From Endomychus coccineus (lineage: Eukaryota; Arthropoda; Insecta; Coleoptera; Endomychidae), in the NCBI GenBank assembly GCA_958510875.1, contig OY294070.1:44973299-45037298 (forward strand): 64,000 nt of DNA. The letters are read 5' to 3'. The notes beneath the pieces were generated by a model. It was not told the DNA's origin. It did no database searches and saw only the letters and a program-made list of their open reading frames with translations. Of this stretch, positions 1 to 10,639 are shown one piece after another. The stretch's first letter is position 1; the number at the start of each line of letters is the position of its first letter. A program made the position numbers and the translations under genes.

Positions 1-114
1 CTACCTACCTATTCAAAGAGGCACTATTATATTACCTACTAAAAATTCAAAAAAGCATTACCTGATAAATAATCTATCCTACTTGATTACAACAATAGAT
101 TTCCAATATTTCAA

Positions 115-1244
115 CTAATAATTATTTGTAACATTAAAAACACAATTGTTATAAACAATACTCGCTTGGCTGTTAGAGTTGTTGTTGTTTGAAATTTGTT
201 TGTGGAGTTCTGGTTCCAGTCCAATGCAGGATGCCAATGCCGCACTCTGGTTACCTTCTTCCACTGACTTATTTTTGCCCCTCATGGCGGTAATAATATC
301 GTGGTGATGTTCTTTATCCATCTGCAGGTAAGGTTTCATGGATTGGCTGTTACTGTGTCCCGTTATTTCAAGTAGTTATTGCTCGCTTACTCCCTTTTTG
401 GCAATATTGGATACAGCTGTAGCCCTTGCGGAATGGTTCGTGATCTTCACTTTCTTGGTGTCATTGCCTACTTTGAAGGCTGCTTCCTTAAACCAGGTTG
501 ACATTGTGTTTTCTCCAACAGGGCAGTTTTTGAACCAGTTAGATGAATTCCATTTAGGGTTCGGTGTTAGGAACAATCTATCAATCGTAATTGAATTACC
601 CCGTTTCTCCATTAATTTATGAAACAGTCTAACCGGACGTACTTCGGGATTTTGTCTATTTTCAATTAGCCACTTACTATCGGAGAGTTTTCTTGCTCCA
701 CCTTGTGGGGTTGTACTCTATCCGGCCTGTGAAGTGGTTTTTGTTGTTGAACTCTTTCGCAAAATATTCGACTTTCGCAGCAGCTCTTGCAGCTGCCTTC
801 TTTTCGCATCGCGAGCTGCTCGAGCACCTTTGAATTCCACGTCGTTAAATGGATCAAATTTAATCTGATACTTTTCAAAAAAAAAATGTAGAAGCTGCTT
901 TGCGGTGGAGTTTCACATAACCTGAAACAAAACAAAAAAATAATTTTCAGCAATTTTGCATGTTTTTTTTAAATCAAAGAATCTGAAAATACTTAACCTA
1001 CCTTAACAACAGATTAGTTATGATTTTCTGAATTTTTCTTTTTCATGTTGAAGGCATAATCTTCTAAGATTGATGCCAAAGTCGTTATGGATGAGGCTGG
1101 ATCTTCAACATTGTAAGATCTTTCATTGCAAAAATCCAGAAACTGCCTCCATACGCTCAATTTTGACCTCTTTGTATTTTGAGGAATTGAATTTGCCACT
1201 TTTAACTTTATGTTTTCAGAATTTTCACTTCCAAAACGAGCCAT
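115..1244 (-). pseudogene. Crypton-type tyrosine recombinase, broken
   Basis: Minus-strand fragments read like the tyrosine recombinases of Crypton elements and the related KIAA1958/DUF3504 proteins, which cut and rejoin DNA through a tyrosine. The N-terminal piece (1244-1014, beginning MARFGSENSENIK) resembles the helical DNA-binding domain; I chose this ATG rather than the upstream one because the sequence before it is unlike the family. A GT..AG pair near 1000 and 925 may bound an intron. The middle piece (about 925-670) is out of frame. The C-terminal piece shows HSAR, GHSN and MKPYLQ, matching the box II His/Arg, the second His and the tyrosine nucleophile. A TAA stop at 376-378 sits between GVSEQ and LLEITGHS in an otherwise continuous frame. 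The segment expected to carry the first catalytic Arg is missing. It is therefore almost certainly inactive. Alternative: a decayed domesticated host relative. Confidence 0.72.
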
Positions 1245-1493
1245 ATTTTTGATTAAAAAGAAAAACACGTCAAATTCATAAAATTATGGCACGTTTAACA
1301 AAAACACGCGTCACCGCATAAACGTCAAAATGTGAGAACCTGCCAACTTCATTCTTGCAAAAGAAAGTTTCAAAATGAAACAATTATTTATGCCAAATTT
1401 TTCCTTAGATGTCGACGTAGTAGCAATATCGTTATTTGTCTGAAAAGAATTACGTTTTTGTATTCTATTATTATTTCCCATTACAAAATAAAT

Positions 1494-1805
1494 TCAATAA
1501 AAGGATAAAAAATTTAAGAATATTTCATTTTCAAACAAGCATGCATTGAAAAAAAGGCAAAGGCACATGTTATATTGTAAGGAAAAGGTACGGGTACACA
1601 CAGTACACACTCTAGTTTCTTTTTTGTCAACACCAACACCAATACCATCACTTGCCACCACCAGTTTCCGTTGATTTACGGACTTAATACATGGATGTCT
1701 TCGTAATAAATGGTTGCGTAAGTTTGTTGTATTTTCGCATGTTTTGACTTCGATATGACAATACTTGCATACGCCACTTGATCCCTTTTTACAAAGTGAT
1801 ACCAT
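1494..1805 (-). pseudogene. BED zinc-finger fragment, probable hAT transposase N-terminus
   Basis: The 103-codon minus-strand ORF contains VCKYCHIEVK followed by LRNHLLRRHP, a C-x2-C ... H-x4-H pattern typical of BED zinc fingers. BED fingers bind DNA at the N-terminus of hAT transposases and of host ZBED proteins. A second Cys pair (VCTVC) follows. Nothing resembling a hAT catalytic domain follows downstream (towards 1300), so only the DNA-binding end survives. The ATCGAT-rich stretch at 2230-2365 lies upstream of this fragment and could be the end of the same element. A host BED protein exon is the alternative, but the surrounding sequence is non-coding. Confidence 0.55.
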
Positions 1806-2229
1806 GTATCACTTTTAGTTGACATTTAAGGCTAAAAAAACTAACAATACTTTAACAAAAATGCAAACTGCAATGCACGTTTCTCGATAAATCAATTTCA
1901 ATCTAATCACTTAGTATTTTTCAAATTAAAATGAATGTTATATGAACCTGATCACGATACTATTTATTCCATTACTACAGTAAAAATAATATTTATCCAC
2001 AGTATATTTTTGATAGATAAACTCACTCACAAGAATAAGTTAGTTAGAATAGTTAGGTTAGGTTTGCGTGTTTGACGTTTAGAGACGCGCCCGGAAAAAT
2101 AAAATGTTTTTTTGTTAACGTTGCGTTTTGTTAACACCTTTGGAAGCGTTCATAAAAATGTACTCTATGATGCGTTCAAATTATCGACCAAGTACTACCA
2201 GTTGCTTTTGCGTCCGATAACAGCAAAAA

Positions 2230-2365
2230 ATTAATTGATCGATCCGATTCGGGAGGCTTATGGATCGATTCATTGAATCGATGTAGGGTTCAAAATCGAT
2301 CTGAAAAATCGATTATATCATTCAAAATAATCGATTTTTCGATTAATCGATTTTAAATCGACATG
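2230..2365. repeat. ATCGAT-rich stretch, possible transposon end
   Basis: About seven ATCGAT hexamers are packed into 130 bp, several in the wider form AATCGATTTT and arranged as short inverted repeats. This density is far above the surroundings. Clusters of this kind occur at hAT transposon ends, and a BED finger fragment lies just downstream on the minus strand. I see no clear target duplication. DREF/BEAF-like binding sites would be an alternative reading of the ATCGAT core. Confidence 0.35.
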
Positions 2366-2765
2366 CCCAAGTTCAGGTTCAAAAGTTTAAGGAAAATCTC
2401 AGGTAGTATAATCAGGAAAAATAATAGTGTAATTAAGAAAAGAGAGGGTAATAAATTAAGGCTAAAACCCAAAGCCAAAAACCTAGAATAAGAGAAATAC
2501 AGCTATTCGCTTGAATAACGTCCTCATAATTGATATGTTCAGGTTTTAAAATTGTCTCAAGCCTTAGGTGAAAATCACTAGCTCAAACTAACGAGACTAG
2601 TAAGTGTAAAGGTAATGATAGGGGCGCCAGAAAAGTTTGAATCATTTTCTCCAGTTGGAAAAGTGAACTCTAACCAAACTTGTCAAAGTTGAGATTCAAC
2701 TATCTGACAAACTTGAGCAATTGATTATTAATTCTGAATTATCCCAATTGATTTCACTTACCCAC
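2366..2765. other. Unassigned AT-rich sequence
   Basis: I see no convincing coding or repeat signal here. It separates the ATCGAT-rich stretch from the left end of the long-TIR element. Confidence 0.4.
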
Positions 2766-3480
2766 TAGTGGAGTAATCTAAGCATTTTGATGGGAAAAAT
2801 TTTTAGATTTGACGCGACCCGGTGGGAAAGTTGTGTTTGGTGAGTAAAACAAGAGTCCAAAATTTCTACCGTCCAAACCCGCCGCATCCCCCTTTTTTTG
2901 GCAAAAAGGGGTAATTTGGCCTTTTTTAGGGGTGGAATATCAAAAAAAAATTAGTAACTCTGGTCCTAGTGAAAATTAAGGTACCAAACTAGAACCCTTT
3001 TATTGTCATAGTCCATAGAGCCTCCAGTTCAAATTTCAAGTTGATCCGACATCCCCCCTCCTCTTAATAGATATATATATATACGTGTTTATGTGACCAA
3101 TCTTGAAAATGGGCTAACTCTGGCAAATTTCAACCGAATTGGCTGAAATTTGGACTGAAGCTGGGGTTTATAGTCACAAAATAGCTCTCCAAATTTCAAG
3201 CTGAAAGATTAAATAGTTTAGCTGAAATTCGAGTTTCAGTCAATTTTTTAGCTAAAATTCGAATCCAGATATCTCATGTCGTTTTCATCCAATCGTGACG
3301 TGCTTGGGCGGAAAATGTAGGTAATTGCATATACTTTTACCCGATATCACTCACGATCATAATTATTTTTATATTCTCTCATTTTTTTGACGTTTTTTAT
3401 ATATATATATATATATTTGTTTTTATCAATAAATAAAGGAAAAAAGAGTGTGTTTTTATATATATGTGTATGTGTGCATA

Positions 3481-3554
<74 letters not shown>
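2766..3554 (+). repeat. Left long TIR of the 7.7-kb element
   Basis: The reverse complement of this stretch recurs at about 9651-10444. Shared landmarks include CCGGTGGGAAAGTTGTG, a run of C and T before a TATATATA tract, and CACGTGCTTGGGCGG-type sequence near 3300. The first 30-40 bp are diverged. It ends inward in a TG microsatellite. Confidence 0.85.
3481..3554 (+). repeat. (TG)n microsatellite inside the left TIR
   Basis: About 37 TG units with one TATG interruption. The right TIR has the matching CA tract at 9651-9727, so the microsatellite is part of the transposon rather than of the flank. ORFs across it (HTHT or CVCV peptides) are not genes. Confidence 0.95.
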
Positions 3555-3555
<1 letters not shown>

Positions 3556-3719
3556 AAGAGACCATGATTGTGTATATCGATGTTTGTGAATGTGTATGTG
3601 TTTGGTTGGAGGAGGTATACCATCGCATAAAATCATAGGTGGACTCATCAGTAAGAAGCCTATTATGGATGATTATTAATTAACCGTTTCGTCCCAGGGA
3701 TATCAGCATTAAACTCCCC

Positions 3720-3880
3720 TATCTTATACGGTTTTTTTTATATGTATTTTTTTATATATATTTATTTTTTGGTTTTTTTGTATTTTTTCGTTTTTTTTTT
3801 TGTTTTTTTTTGAATTTTTTTATTTTTTTTCCTTATTTTTTTATCATTTTTTTGGTTTTTTTTACATTTTTATTTTACAG
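3720..3880 (+). repeat. T-rich low-complexity stretch
   Basis: Runs of T broken by single A, G or C fill this stretch, just downstream of the stop of the minus-strand nuclease gene. It probably lies in its 3' untranslated region. No coding signal. Confidence 0.8.
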
Positions 3881-3902
3881 ATATATCATATATTTTTCTC
3901 TA

Positions 3903-6643
3903 TTAGTGATGCTTTCTCTTCCGATAAATTGAACTCGTTGTACTATATACACTGGATGTACTGCTGCAGCTTGTTTCTGAATCAGTGGGCCTCGATTGGA
4001 ATATTTCTTCAGTTTCAGTGTCACTAAAATCATACACATCAGAAACATCGTCCTGTAGTTCGCTTTCTTCTTCATCCTGTTCTTCGACATCTTCATCTTC
4101 CACATTGTCATCTTCAACGTCTGCATTTGCACATTCAAATGGATCTATTTGAACAGTAACTTCCTCTGAAACATTTTGCAAATTTTGGCACGCTGTTGTT
4201 TTACCGGCATGGCATAAATTGCAACAATGAATACCCAAACTTTTGCAGGAACATCGCTTTGTTTTACATCCAGCTTTGCAATCACAGGCTATAATTTTCA
4301 TCAAGCCTTGAGGAAGTGGAGGTTTGTCATTTTTTTTTGGCATTATTCCATTTTCTGACTGGCACCATCCATAATCCAAGAAAGATTTACCCTCATCAAA
4401 ATTCCATTGGCAGAGTTGATAAAACGTTCGTAGACTGTGGTAGTCTGCAGCATCTTCTGTGGGTGGCAACGAGCTTAGTTTAACCTCAACCGATAAATTT
4501 TTAATTGATAACCTTTGAAAACATTCAAATCTAAGTTGTCCTAATGGCTTTCTGGTCGATTTAGATCCATATAACGTTTGAATTATTCTCTGGCCACAAG
4601 ATTTTATACTGTCGCTTGTAGAAGTCGTATTATAAAAATTGTTCCTGACATCTGTTATCAATTCTGCATTGTTGCGAAATTTATCGATCAATTTTTTTTT
4701 TCCCATTCTTGAAAATGCTGATGTGGTGTCACATCCAGAGAATGCGTGGATGAATTCAATTATTCTGGACAATTCCGGATGTTGAAATGATTTATAAGTA
4801 AAAAATTTTTCTTTCACTTTTCCTGCAGCTGGCTTGTTGAAATATATCGATCCCACTAACATATCTTTAAAATCTTCACACTTTTGGGTTAAAATTACCA
4901 ACAGATCTATATCCTCTCCCACAATAACAACATTGGTATATGCAGGTAAAGATTTTCTATAACTGACAGCAACGTTGACAATATCGCGATCAGCATCATC
5001 GTCACATTTGCGATATTTTATTAGGTATTCGTCAAACTTTGCACATAATAAGTTAATAAATTGAACCTTATTTTCACTATTTGCCAAAAATTTTTGCTGT
5101 GAAACTAATGGCACATTCCTTCCATCAACGCTGATTGTGGGACAGTAGTTTTTTTGCAATCTTCGTTCTCTCTCAGTATTCTTGATGCTTTCTCTGGGAT
5201 AGCCATCGAAAACAACATAGTGTGTTCCCTTGTAGTGATTCGTTAGATACTGCAGGTAAGTCGCTGCGATTTCATCGAAAGTTAAATCTTTTCTCCAAAC
5301 AACTCGATGCAAAAGATGTCCTCCATCAACTATGTACATTGGATTTGTCAAGTTTGGTATTTCTGTTAATGGCATGAAGAAATCGTAAAATTTGGATTTA
5401 GCAGTCTTGCGAATATCGCCATATTCGTCGAATAAACTCATCGGAAACGTTGCCAATTCATAGTTGAAATAAGTAGTTAGTTGTTCGTCAGTCTTCTTCA
5501 ATAAGCAAATTTTTTGAAAAATTGCACTGGGATTTATCGGTTGTTCTTTTCCTCGACAGCTTACTTTCGAATACATGAAACTGATGGGAATCACTTTATC
5601 TTTTTTCGAAAATGATACTTCGATCAATTTCTGATTGTGCAATTTTTCAACTCCTTTGGAACCAATATCAAAAGCACGATGGCAGTTGACTTTTTCATTG
5701 CCTATTGTACCTCGACTGATAGACATGATTTGAGTCGCATTCCCAAATGGTGGTCGTTCTTGTAGCCAATCTAATAATATTTTGCAGTCTGCATTATCTC
5801 TGGCAATGGCAGATTTTCCTCCATCAACATGCTGTCCCTGCTTTTCTTCACGACCCTCTTTTTCAGCATCATGTTGTTCGCTCGTTGCGAAGGAAATATT
5901 AGAATACTTTTTAAACTCTTCAACTATATCTATCATGGTTGGTAATGTTACAATCCACCGATTGCAATCCTTCTCTTCAGTTCCTCTGCCTATCAAACCC
6001 ATTCCTCTATTTTTGAATTTTTCCATCAAAACTGATTCAATTACATAATCCACGGATAATCCACTGCGAAATTTGTCTGACAATCTAACGGTAAAATATC
6101 CAGAATTGATAAATTGTTCGTGATTAGCTAAAGATAATTTGCTTATTTCTTGCAAATATATATGTGCACATCTTGCATATAAATTGCGTCCAGCAGCATG
6201 GAATATTGGCAACATTTGGCCTATTGATTTCTTATGTAACTCCCAACATCCTGTTCGTTCAGATTCTATGAAATTCCTTAGAACCGTTAGACACTGAAAA
6301 TATTGTACCCATAATTTTGCCGTCTCATTTTCTCCAGTTGCGTACTCTTCTAATTTTTTAGCAAATTTCTCCTTGATGCTCAGGAACGATGGCTCATCCA
6401 ACAAAGTATATATAGAGGCATCATTTACTTTATCATGACAATCTTGAAGCAATTTTTCTTCATCGTTGGTTAAGTCAAGTTGTGACAGTAAAATTTTTGC
6501 GAGCACAGTGTATACCAAAAAGTGTCCACGTATAGCACGTGCATACGCATGTCCTGACATCATATGCTTGACGGTTTGTTCAGCGTATATAGTACATAAT
6601 AATTCACTCAACCCACTGCCTTCCATTATGTAACCGATTCCAC
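3903..6643 (-). CDS. Long-TIR element protein, second exon: XPG/PIN-like nuclease plus CXC domain
   Basis: This exon carries about 913 codons. The acceptor AG at 6644-6645 precedes GGIGYIMEGSGL, which continues exon 1; the MYCYYYY residues further upstream are translated intron. Residue numbers below count from 6743. A PIN/XPG-like nuclease spans about 465-690, with acidic motifs YIVDGG, VVFDGYPRES, DDDADRDIV, VGEDIDLLVIL and FSGCDTTSAF, the order seen in FEN1/XPG-type nucleases that cut DNA with metal ions. A cysteine-rich CXC (tesmin/TSO1-like) domain lies at about 815-855 (CDCKAGC, RCSC, CCNLC). An acidic tail (DVEDDNVEDEDVEEQDEEE) and a Ser/Thr-rich end follow. No stop or frameshift occurs in the exon, unlike most ORFs in this window. 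A role as the element's transposase is inferred from its position between the TIRs. Confidence 0.78.
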
Positions 6644-7264
6644 CTATAAATATATAAGACATATTTTTACCTGAATGAATAATAACAATAACGATAATAA
6701 TGATAAATTTATAATAATAATAATAATAATAATAACAATACAAAGGAGAAGAATGTCTCGTTGATTATTTCAATTAAAAATTTAACAAATAATTTGTAAA
6801 AAAATTATATATGTATGTTGGTATAAGCAACGTTATTATTAAAAAAAAAAATTATACCTGGAAAATAACAATACATCGTATGTATCAGCACCTGCATTAT
6901 ATTGTAGAAGGTACAATAATCAAGTGTATTATATTTGTTACCGAATTATCCGAAATAAAAAAAAATCTTTGACCATATAATTATAATCTATTGATCGATC
7001 TTTAATAGGTATGTTATTATAATTCATCAGCATGCTTTCTCTGTGGGAGGGACCTTTAATTTAAAATAATTATTTCTTTCATTCAATAACATTACTGTCT
7101 CCAAGTACATTGTATTTTATTTTTATGATCTTATTGTTCATTTCAAAAAAGATGAAAAAAAGCATAAAAATAAATAGATTCAAAATTTTTATTACACGAT
7201 AGCATGACTATACGATTATGGATAAAAATTAATTTATTTTCAATAAAAATATTATTTTTCTCAC
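6644..7264 (-). other. Intron of the long-TIR element gene
   Basis: On the minus strand exon 1 reads TTAG then GTGAG at 7264, and TTATAG precedes GTGGAATC at 6643. Splicing gives MSYLGGIGYIMEG, which is continuous for this protein family. The 621-bp intron is AT-rich and contains an ATT microsatellite at about 6705-6740. Confidence 0.72.
6705..6740 (+). repeat. (ATA)n microsatellite
   Basis: Roughly ten ATA/ATT units lie in the intron. They account for the spurious tyrosine and isoleucine run at the start of the raw downstream ORF. Confidence 0.9.
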
Positions 7265-9250
7265 CTAAATAAGACATTATCATGTGAAATCCACCTAATC
7301 GCACTGTAATCTTCTTCAATCTTGAATCACCGCTTTCAAATATAGCGGTTGATCGAAGGTAACAAAGGCATGATTTTGTTTGCTTTCCTCAGCCAATTTT
7401 ACCGCGGCAATTAACGATGTGTATATTGTATCCAAATTAGATGGAGGATTCCTGACGAACGGTAAACAAATTACTCTGCTTGTTTTATAATCATCTTTAT
7501 CTTTAACCACTTTTTCCTTGAATGAATTCCAACCAATTGTTCTTTCAGAATTCATGTGTTTTGACACTAACCACAAAAAATCATCACTTTTCATTGTAAT
7601 GTCACTTACAAATCGCATTCCATGCAAGTCGGAATAGTTTACTTTTTCAAAGACAATATCTGCTAAACTCATGTTGGGATGCTTGGTAAATTTGTCAACA
7701 GCAACACTGCCTATATCACAAATATCTTTTACATTTATCTTCGCGTTCCGATCAAAATTAACATGAAGTACTGATTCCTTGGGCGTGACAATTTGAATAC
7801 CACCCATATAATGGAAAGTATCCCGTCCATCAATAGTGCAAACGTTGTGGTCAGCGTTATCAAAGGCAAACTGAGAATAACAATTCTCTTGTAGCATTGG
7901 CCTACTCTGCGAACTGATTAAAGAACGTTGATAAATGAGAATTTCGCGATAGCTGCAAGTTAAACCTACATTTGAAAGTATCTCAATGAGATCTCTTGAT
8001 CCAAAACGATGATACAGAGTCAGTGAAATTCCCATTTGTAGAGGTGACATGAATATTTTCGGATGCACAGCACATAAGATCATATTGCCAATAATATTCT
8101 TTCTTTGCACCCACTGTTCCAGATTACTCCCCTTTTTTTTATTATGTAATATTACAATTTCAAGTAATTTGTTGAGTGATTCTGGTATATATTGATCAGC
8201 TTGTGAGAAGAATTGGGGAGGTGATGGATATTTATCATTTTCAAAATTTTTCAATTTGCTGTCGATATCCTCTCGAATTCGTTTAGCTACACTTATCAAT
8301 TCTCGTTCTGATTCATCGTTATTATTTGATCTATTTAAACTTTGGAAAGACAATTCTGCCCCAATATCACGACGCCATAATATGGTTTGACTTTTCCTAT
8401 TCGTAGCAATATAAATCCCATCAGGTAAAACCGCTTCAAGTTTACGCCTTAAATACTTCATACCTGGCAAAGTAACTCCTTCTTCAAGTTTGAACGTAGA
8501 CAAAATTTCTTTCACACACATGATCTTTTCATCTAAATGATCATCTACGTAGCTCAAAATAAATTCGACTACTTCATCAACTTTTGTAATCGATTGTTTC
8601 TTAGTTAGACAATAGAAAGTATTCATACAGTTTTTGTGATATCTTGCAAGTCCGTGCACTAAATCACTAAAATTATTTTTTTCAAGCCAATCAATTATTT
8701 TGTCAACATCTACTGCTGCCAAGTTATCTATAGTGTCCAAAATTGCATCTGAGGTTTCTTTTTTCATAAAAGAATAAGCTAAGTTTGGTTTCTTTTTGTT
8801 TTTTTTCTCCATTTTATTATAATTTTCAGATGCATCACTATAACAAAAAATGCACATTTTCTGAAAATCAACTTCTGAATTATCATTTTCTGGCACTTGT
8901 TCACTTGCACATGCACTTACACTTGGTTGAGAAATTACACTGTTTTTATCTTCGTTAACCTTCACTGATGCGCGTGTTTGGCGAGTTGATGTAGTTTTCT
9001 TTTCGGCTTCATCTTGAATTTTCTTATATGCCTCTATTTGATGAGAAGATGTATAAGCCTTATAGCATCGTTGATGAAAATTCTTTTCAGTCAATGATGC
9101 TGGTAATAATCGGAACTTTCCATCACACTTGATATGTCGACTGATGGAGCGAATTTTTTTCAAAGCCTCTTGCTTCGCCGTATGGCTATCTTCTAAGATT
9201 GGCTGAGGTCCATCAGGACACAAAATGCAAATATCTGGATTTGCTTCCAT
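7265..9250 (-). CDS. Long-TIR element protein, first exon: zinc modules and N-terminal domain
   Basis: The exon starts at ATG 9250 (MEANPDICILC) and has about 644 open codons. Two similar metal-binding modules are visible: C8-x2-C11 with H59-x2-C62 (FHQRCYKAYTS), and C133-x2-C136 with H205-x2-C208 (YHKNCMNTFY). The region around DNADHNVCTIDGRDTFHYMG is a conserved block in animal proteins of this type. The ORF ends at 7316 after FVTFDQPLYLKAVIQD, but a shifted frame immediately downstream reads ITVRLGGFHMIMSYLG up to the splice donor at 7264. This points to a small indel near 7320 that probably disables the gene, unless it is an unrecognised splice or a sequencing error. Its partner exon is 3903-6643. 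Codon use is AT-rich, like the surroundings. Confidence 0.72.
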
Positions 9251-9450
9251 TATTTATAAAGTGTTTATAATATTTTATAAGCAGTACGACTTATTAATAA
9301 CTTGGATAATGTAAGTACAGCAATGAAAAAATAAACGATGTATACGATATAAAGTCACAGGAAGACTGAAGCACGAGATGAGACCACTAAGAGCACACGT
9401 GTTTTTTTTAAATAATAACAACTGTAGTACATAAATATTTTGTCTGCTTC

Positions 9451-9510
9451 ACAAAAAGGTTCACATTTGTTATTTCAAAAAGGTTCACATTTGTTATTTC
9501 AAAAAATATT
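9451..9510 (+). repeat. Short tandem duplication
   Basis: A unit of about 23 bp containing GGTTCACATTTGTTATTTCA occurs twice in a row, between the start of the long-TIR gene and its right TIR. It could lie in the promoter or 5' leader of that gene. No further function is visible. Confidence 0.75.
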
Positions 9511-9602
9511 TTTACGTTATACATATTATATATATTATAGGCACTTTCAAAAAACGAGTTTCTATAAAAGGAGGGTCTCCCTAGACTCTAATCGCCCGTG
9601 CA

Positions 9603-9603
<1 letters not shown>

Positions 9604-9644
<41 letters not shown>

Positions 9645-9649
9645 CTCTC

Positions 9650-9683
<34 letters not shown>

Positions 9684-9686
9684 ACA

Positions 9687-9727
<41 letters not shown>
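9604..9727 (+). repeat. Compound (CT)n(CA)n microsatellite
   Basis: A CT tract (9604-9650) is followed directly by a CA tract (9651-9727) with a few TA interruptions. The CA part mirrors the TG tract of the left TIR. The CT part has no counterpart on the left. Confidence 0.95.
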
Positions 9728-9729
<2 letters not shown>

Positions 9730-10444
9730 GCACACATACACATATATATAAAAACACACTCTTTTTTCCTTTATTTATTGATAAAAACAAATATATATAT
9801 ATAAAAAACGTCAAAAAAATGAGAGAATATAAAAATAATTATGATCGTGAGTGATATCGGGTAAAAGTATATGCAATTACCTACATTTTCCGCCCAAGCA
9901 CGTCACGATTGGATGAAAACGACATGAGATATCTGGATTCGAATTTTAGCTAAAAAATTGACTGAAACTCGAATTTCAGCTAAACTATTTAATCTTTCAG
10001 CTTGAAATTTGGAGAGCTATTTTGTGACTATAAACCCCAGCTTCAGTCCAAATTTCAGCCAATTCGGTGAAATTTGCCAGAGTTAGCCCATTTTCAAGAT
10101 TGGTCACATAAACACGTATATATATATCTATTAAGAGGAGGGGGGATGTCGGATCAACTTGAAATTTGAACTGGAGGCTCTATGGACTATGACAATAAAA
10201 GGGTTCTAGTTTGGTACCTTAATTTTTACTAGGACCAGAGTTACTAATTTTTTTTTGATATTCCACCCCTAAAAAAGGCCAAATTACCCCTTTTTCGCCA
10301 AAAAAAGGGGGATGCGGCGGGTTTGGACGGTAGAAATTTTGGACTCTTGTTTTACTCACCAAAACACAACTTTCCCACCGGGTCGCGTCAAATCTAAAAA
10401 TTTTTACCGATAATCCTTATTTTTCGACTTAAATTACTCTACTA
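9651..10444 (-). repeat. Right long TIR of the 7.7-kb element
   Basis: This is the reverse complement of 2766-3554. The two copies differ by a few substitutions over most of their length (for example GGGTTT.. and AATTCGGTG near 10060). The terminal 40 bp differ more, ending CTCTACTA before the candidate target duplication CAC at 10445-10447. Confidence 0.85.
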
Positions 10445-10639
10445 CACATGAACGAGTTTTTCGTATGATGGTACTTCTGTCAGTCAGTCGGTATTCCCAA
10501 TTGTATCCCACACAACGTGGTTCTCGTGAATATCATGAATAATTCATATACAGGGTGTCCACGAAGGGTAGGGGGTATTTGTAACTTCAATAAAACAAAA
10601 ACAATTTTGTCAGAAAAATATGTTTTTATTTTTATTATT

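Larger units (their letters stand above)
2766..10444 (-). mobile_element. 7.7-kb DNA transposon with ~790-bp TIRs (Academ-like by inference)
   Basis: The stretch 2766-3554 is repeated as its reverse complement at about 9651-10444, with near identity over most of the length, including the flank of a TG/CA microsatellite. The repeats enclose one split gene on the minus strand (3903-9250). The outermost tips align as TAGTRGAGTAAT after a poorly matching stretch of some 30-40 bp, and the same three bases, CAC, flank both tips (2763-2765 and 10445-10447), a candidate 3-bp target duplication. A large protein with a CXC cysteine-rich tail and an XPG-like nuclease is reported for some Academ-type elements, which also make 3-4-bp duplications. 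That family name is inference. The high similarity of the two TIRs suggests a fairly recent insertion or gene conversion. Confidence 0.75.

Noticed and set aside
338..622. 94-codon plus-strand ORF
   Set aside because: Lies antisense to the recombinase C-terminus, which has the recognisable motifs.
3347..3648. ORFs of HTHTHT or VCVCVC type at 3.4 and 9.6 kb
   Set aside because: They are translations of the TG/CA and CT microsatellites inside the TIRs.
10445..10550. Possible gene or element between the 7.7-kb transposon and the mariner
   Set aside because: Only about 100 bp of plain AT-rich sequence; no signal.
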